A DNA stretch of 64,000 nt from Pararhizobium_B sp963838155 (GTDB lineage Bacteria; Pseudomonadota; Alphaproteobacteria; Rhizobiales; Rhizobiaceae), in assembly GCA_963838155.1 (NCBI GenBank), contig CAWIQE010000036.1:1-64000 (forward strand), given 5' to 3'. Both the position numbers and the translations under genes were made by a program. Shown here piece after piece: positions 60,662 to 64,000 of the stretch; within the stretch, counting starts at the first letter, position 1; each line of letters starts with the position of its first letter. The notes beneath the pieces were generated by a model that was not told the origin of the DNA, did no database searches, and worked only from the letters and a program-made list of their open reading frames with translations.

Positions 60662-61915
60662 CCGGACCAGGTAGGGGTCGAGGGCGGCCGAAATGGTCTC
60701 GCCGGACAGCTGTGCCGTGCAGTCGCTGCGGAACTTGCTGTGGCCCGTCAGGGTGACCGTCTGGGCGACGAGCCTGATGCAGTCGCCGGAAGACGTCGAT
60801 CCGTCGCCCGAATAGCTGAGCGAGGTCGAGGCGGGCAGGTAGACGATGCCCGTCAGGTCGGAATTGCTCGAGCCGTTGATCGTCGCCGCCGAGGCGTTGT
60901 CCCGCTCGGCGACGAAGGAGAATCCGGCCCAGTCTCCGGTCGTGGCCGGCGAGATCTCGAAATCGGCGGTTCCGTTGATGCTCACCGAAGCGCCGTTCAT
61001 CAGGAAGAACGTCACCCCGAGGGCCGTGAGGTCGGCCTTGGCGTTGAGCTTGAAGGCACCGCCGTCGATGATGTAATTGCCGGGCTGCATGACGGTATCG
61101 CCCTGGATCGTCAGCCCGTTCTTGTAGGTGCCGGGAACGAGCGTCGTCACGCCGGTCGTCTTGTCGGCGGCCGGGATGCTCGTGCCCGTGGTGGCCGGCG
61201 TCGGCATCGTCCGGTCGCCGAAGGGATCCCTGAGCGGGGCGATGCCGGCTCTCGGCTGCCCGCAGGTGAGGTCGGTGGCGGCCGTGCTGGCGTTGACCCC
61301 GCCGACCGCGAACATGCAGTCGGCCTTGAGGGAACTGTTGGAATCGACATAGGCCGACTCGCCGTTCGCCGAATCGGACATCACGATGCAGCCGGTCATG
61401 TCGGTGTTGGCGCCGCCGGCATTGTTGAAGGCGCGCTTGATGGACGGGGAGAGCGCCAGCACGCAGGCCTGGCTCGCCGTGTTTCGCCGCGCGACGCTCG
61501 TCCGCTCGATCTGGAACGGCAGATGGAGGGTGAAGACGGGGTTGAAGGGGAAGGTGTAGCTCGCCGTCGCGGTGTAGGCGCTGGCGGTCTTGTCGACGGT
61601 CAGGTCGAAGCCGGTGGCCAGGGCCTGCGCGGTGAGCGGCTCGCCGGTGTTCTTCGAGAAATTGGACTTGAAGAAATCGGCCGCGATGACCTTGGCGTCG
61701 TTCTCGGTGCCGCCGATGGAATATTTGCGGACGGCGGCGAGCGCGGCCGTGTCGAGCGCGCGCTGCGTTCCCTCGGCGACGCGGTAGGCGTTGCCCATGT
61801 CGACCGAAAGGGCCGCAGCGAGAAGCAGCGGCGTTGCGATGATGGCCGAGAGAATGGCGAAGTTGCCCGACTTGTCTCGGTGAAACCTCGGCGATCTCGG
61901 CGTGTTCGTGACCAT
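60659..61915 (-). CDS. TadE/TadG-like pilus-assembly (Tad domain) protein
   Basis: The 418-aa product begins RFHRDKSGNFAILSAIIATPLLLAAALSVDMGNAYRVAEGTQRALDTAALAA, the prepilin-like Tad signal with one membrane helix, followed by a secreted domain rich in Ser/Thr/Asn and beta structure (VQ-like repeats: QGDTVMQPGNYIIDGGAFKLNAKADLTALGVTFFLMNGASVSING). Ten or so cysteines suggest disulfides. It is likely surface-exposed or part of a Flp/Tad pilus encoded elsewhere. It is convergent with hisS and interrupts the usual hisS-hisZ order. Confidence 0.85.
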   Translation of the reverse strand: MVTNTPRSPRFHRDKSGNFAILSAIIATPLLLAAALSVDMGNAYRVAEGTQRALDTAALAAVRKYSIGGTENDAKVIAADFFKSNFSKNTGEPLTAQALATGFDLTVDKTASAYTATASYTFPFNPVFTLHLPFQIERTSVARRNTASQACVLALSPSIKRAFNNAGGANTDMTGCIVMSDSANGESAYVDSNSSLKADCMFAVGGVNASTAATDLTCGQPRAGIAPLRDPFGDRTMPTPATTGTSIPAADKTTGVTTLVPGTYKNGLTIQGDTVMQPGNYIIDGGAFKLNAKADLTALGVTFFLMNGASVSINGTADFEISPATTGDWAGFSFVAERDNASAATINGSSNSDLTGIVYLPASTSLSYSGDGSTSSGDCIRLVAQTVTLTGHSKFRSDCTAQLSGETISAALDPYLVR

Positions 61916-62225
61916 TCTGTCTTACCCCCTGGAGCGGACCGCAGCGACAGGCCGGAACGGACTGGGCGGCCGCGAATTCTAGGAAAAAAACATTGAAGCC
62001 GAATTTCAGCCTTCGCTCACATTTTAGATAATTGGCGCGAATGATTAATATTTCTTATCGCCCTGGTTGCGGAGGGCTCGGTCCCGTCGGCGTCTGCGGC
62101 GCGCCGCCTTCGCTTCGCCGCTTTCGCTTCGCCGTTGTCTTCCGGCCGTGCCTTGGGCTATAGCGCGGTCGAACCTTTCGCCGCACGCCGCTCATAGCCA
62201 AGCACGAGGACCGCCAGTCCGCCAG
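61916..62225. other. Divergent region between the Tad-domain gene and hisZ
   Basis: 310 bp with an AT-rich centre (TTTTAGATAATTGGCGCGAATGATTAATATTTC near 62020-62055) that should hold promoters for both genes. No gene or clear operator is visible. Confidence 0.5.
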
Positions 62226-63336
62226 ATGCCCCTGATCGATCTCCCCGATTTCGCCGCGGACCTGCAGGCCGCGCTCGCCGCGCTCGGCGCGGAGGCGGTG
62301 GGCGTGCCGGTGATCCAGCCGGCCGAGCCGTTTCTCGACACCGCCGGCGAAGAGCTGCGCCGGCGCATATTCATGACCGAAAGCGAGACCGGCGAGAGCC
62401 TCTGCCTTCGCCCGGAATTCACCATCCCGGTCTGTCTCGGCCACATCGAGACGGCGTCCGGCACGCCGAAGCGCTATTCCTATCTCGGCACCGTCTTCCG
62501 CCAGCGCCGCGACGGCCCGAGCGAGTTCTACCAGGCCGGCATCGAGGATCTCGGCCACGCCGACGAGGCCCAGGCCGATGCGCGCGCCATCGGCGACGCG
62601 CTCTCCGTCCTCGGGCGGCTCCTTCCGGAAGGGGACCTGTCGGTCGTCGTCGGCGACCAGGCCGTGTTCGAGGCGGTCGTCGCCGCGCTCGGCCTGCCTG
62701 CCGGCTGGCAGAAGCGCCTGGTCCACGCCTTCGGCAATCCCGACGTGCTGCGGGCCAGTCTCGCGCGTCTCGCCGGCCCCGGCGCCGGTTCCGGCGCCTC
62801 CGTCGGCCCGCTCGACGCCGAGGGAGAGGCGGAACTCGCCGCCCGCATCGAACGGACCATGGCCGAAACCGGATATTCGGCCCATGTCGGCCGCACCCCG
62901 GCCGAGATCGCCCGGAGGCTGCGGGAAAAGGCCGAACTCGCCCGCGACCCGCCTCGACGCGGGAATGCTCGAGGTGCTGGAGGAATTCCTCGCGCTCGAC
63001 GTCGCGCTCGCCGAAGCGCCCTCCGCGCTCGCCCGCTTCGCCGCCGCCGCCGGCCTGTCGCTCGGGGAGGCCCTGCGCGCCTTCGACGCGCGCGTCGCTG
63101 CGCTCGAGGCCGACGGCACGCGGCTCTCGGGCATCCGCTATCGCTCGGCCTTCGGCCGGCCGCTCGACTATTACACGGGCCTCGTCTTCGAGGTCAGGGG
63201 AAAGGGCGGCACGGTGCTGGCCGGCGGCGGCCGCTACGACCGGCTGCTCACGCTGCTCGGCGCAGGCCGGCCGATCCCCGCCATCGGCTTTTCGCTGTGG
63301 CTGGACAGGATCGCGGCGGCGAGGAGAGACGCATGA
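62226..63336 (+). pseudogene. hisZ: ATP phosphoribosyltransferase regulatory subunit gene with an apparent frameshift
   Basis: HisZ is a HisS-like paralogue required by short-form HisG for the first step of histidine synthesis. Codons 1-240 (MPLIDLPDFAADLQAALAAL ... FRQRRDGPSEFYQAGIEDLG ... REKAELA) are in one frame. The rest (TRLDAGMLEVLEEFLALDVAL ... FGRPLDYYTGLVFEVRGKGG ... GGGRYDRLLTLLG) is in the +1 frame. Deleting one base in CCCGCGACCCG at about 62941-62951 restores about 369 codons. Since hisG overlaps its stop by 4 bp and looks intact, a sequence error is the first explanation to test. Confidence 0.85.
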
Positions 63337-64000
63337 CGATCACCGTCGGCCTGCCGTCCAAGGGACGCATGAAGGACGAGGCCCTGGCCGCATTCCAAGG
63401 CGCCGGCTTCGCGATCAGCCAGATCGGCAGCGAGCGCTCCTACCGCGGCCGGGTGGACGGGATGGACGACGTCGAGGTCGCCTTCCTCTCCGCCTCCGAG
63501 ATCGCCCGCGAACTCGGGCGCGGCGGCATCGATTTCGGCATCACCGGGGAAGACCTCGTGCGCGAGGGCCTGGCCGATTGCGACCGCCGGGTGGAGATCT
63601 GCGCCCGGCTCGGCTTCGGCCGCGCCGACGTCGTGGTCGCCGTCCCGGAGGTCTGGCTGGACGTGGAAACCATGGCCGATCTCGGCGACGTCGCCGCCGA
63701 TTTTCGCAGCCGCCACCACCGGCGGCTAGCCATCGCGACGAAATACTGGCGCCTGACGCAGCAGTTCTTCTCCGCCACCAACGGCATCCAGCTCTATCGC
63801 ATCGTCGAGAGCCTCGGCGCCACCGAGGGGGCGCCGGCCTCCGGCTCCGCCGACATCATCGTCGACATCACCTCGACCGGCTCGACGCTCAAGGCCAACC
63901 ACCTGAAAATTCTGGAAGACGGCGTCATCCTGAGGTCGGAAGCCTGCCTGATGCGCGCAAGGAAGCCGGAACACGAGGGCGACCCCGCGGTCGCCCGCAT
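63333..64000 (+). CDS. hisG: ATP phosphoribosyltransferase, short form (3' end outside the window)
   Basis: The first 222 codons of HisG: MTITVGLPSKGRMKDEALAAFQGAGF, GIDFGITGEDLVREGL, FGRADVVVAVPE, LAIATKYWRLTQQFF and the PRPP-binding ADIIVDITSTGSTLKANHLK. It condenses ATP with PRPP to open histidine biosynthesis. It lacks a C-terminal regulatory domain in the visible part, consistent with a short form that needs HisZ. The ATG overlaps the hisZ stop (ATGA). The window ends before the stop codon. Confidence 0.95.
   Translation, partial: MTITVGLPSKGRMKDEALAAFQGAGFAISQIGSERSYRGRVDGMDDVEVAFLSASEIARELGRGGIDFGITGEDLVREGLADCDRRVEICARLGFGRADVVVAVPEVWLDVETMADLGDVAADFRSRHHRRLAIATKYWRLTQQFFSATNGIQLYRIVESLGATEGAPASGSADIIVDITSTGSTLKANHLKILEDGVILRSEACLMRARKPEHEGDPAVAR

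Overview
The window is high-GC chromosomal DNA of an alphaproteobacterium, most likely a member of the Hyphomicrobiales (Rhizobiaceae-like). Evidence: hisS, hisZ and a short-form hisG near one another, a 377-residue fold-III ornithine decarboxylase, a LuxR/LuxI pair, TRAP and CUT2 sugar transporters, a DUF2778 protein, and many copies of a roughly 44-bp interspersed palindrome with GCGCTTCC/GGAAGCGC ends. The genus cannot be fixed from this sequence alone. I see no rRNA, tRNA or CRISPR.

Layout. 1-4.8 kb: GntR/FCD regulator and a CUT2 sugar ABC operon. 4.8-6.7 kb: small hypothetical gene, LuxR regulator and LuxI synthase with C/G-rich dyads. 6.7-16.1 kb: a gene-sparse, compositionally mosaic accessory region that looks like a type III secretion effector island without the secretion machinery. 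It holds three CesT-like chaperone genes and four disordered or unusual proteins: an effector candidate carrying a RasGAP domain (9508-10773), one with PP1-docking and LD-like motifs (8199-8864), one with a phosphotyrosine-like and an SH3-ligand motif (11886-13298), and a chimeric AT-rich/GC-rich protein split by a one-base frameshift (14380-15943). 16.2-24.4 kb: isochorismatase-like hydrolase, TetR-RND efflux module, sugar kinase/aldolase pair. 24.4-30.7 kb: lysS, gltX, LLM oxidoreductase, GNAT, odc with a structured leader. 31.2-38.7 kb: amidase, LysR, TRAP transporter (dctM, dctQ and a detached TakP-like dctP), class I amidotransferase-like hydrolase. 38.7-42.4 kb: a second accessory insertion, a zincin-like effector candidate beside a partial copy of the neighbouring 2-hydroxyacid dehydrogenase gene, then LacI. 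42.5-47.2 kb: MarR, creatininase-like gene, CobW/COG0523 GTPase, WD40-like gene, and a compound tandem array of interspersed repeats. 47.3-58.4 kb: degenerate GGDEF protein, DUF2207/LemA pair, tag, two L,D-transpeptidases, trhO, a D-amino-acid dehydrogenase plus 4-hydroxyproline-epimerase pair, DUF2778 protein. 58.9-64 kb: hisS, a Tad-domain protein, hisZ, and hisG running off the end.

Genes that work together: LuxI makes the acyl-homoserine lactone sensed by LuxR; each CesT-like chaperone sits directly upstream of an effector-like gene, suggesting dedicated pairs; TetR likely represses the divergent RND pump through a dyad overlapping its promoter; HisZ and HisG form one ATP phosphoribosyltransferase.

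Two window-wide patterns stand out. Interspersed palindromic elements often abut 3' gene ends and supply the TAG stop codon. Five genes carry apparent single-base insertions; because conserved housekeeping genes such as hisZ are among them, sequencing or assembly error must be excluded before any is called a pseudogene.
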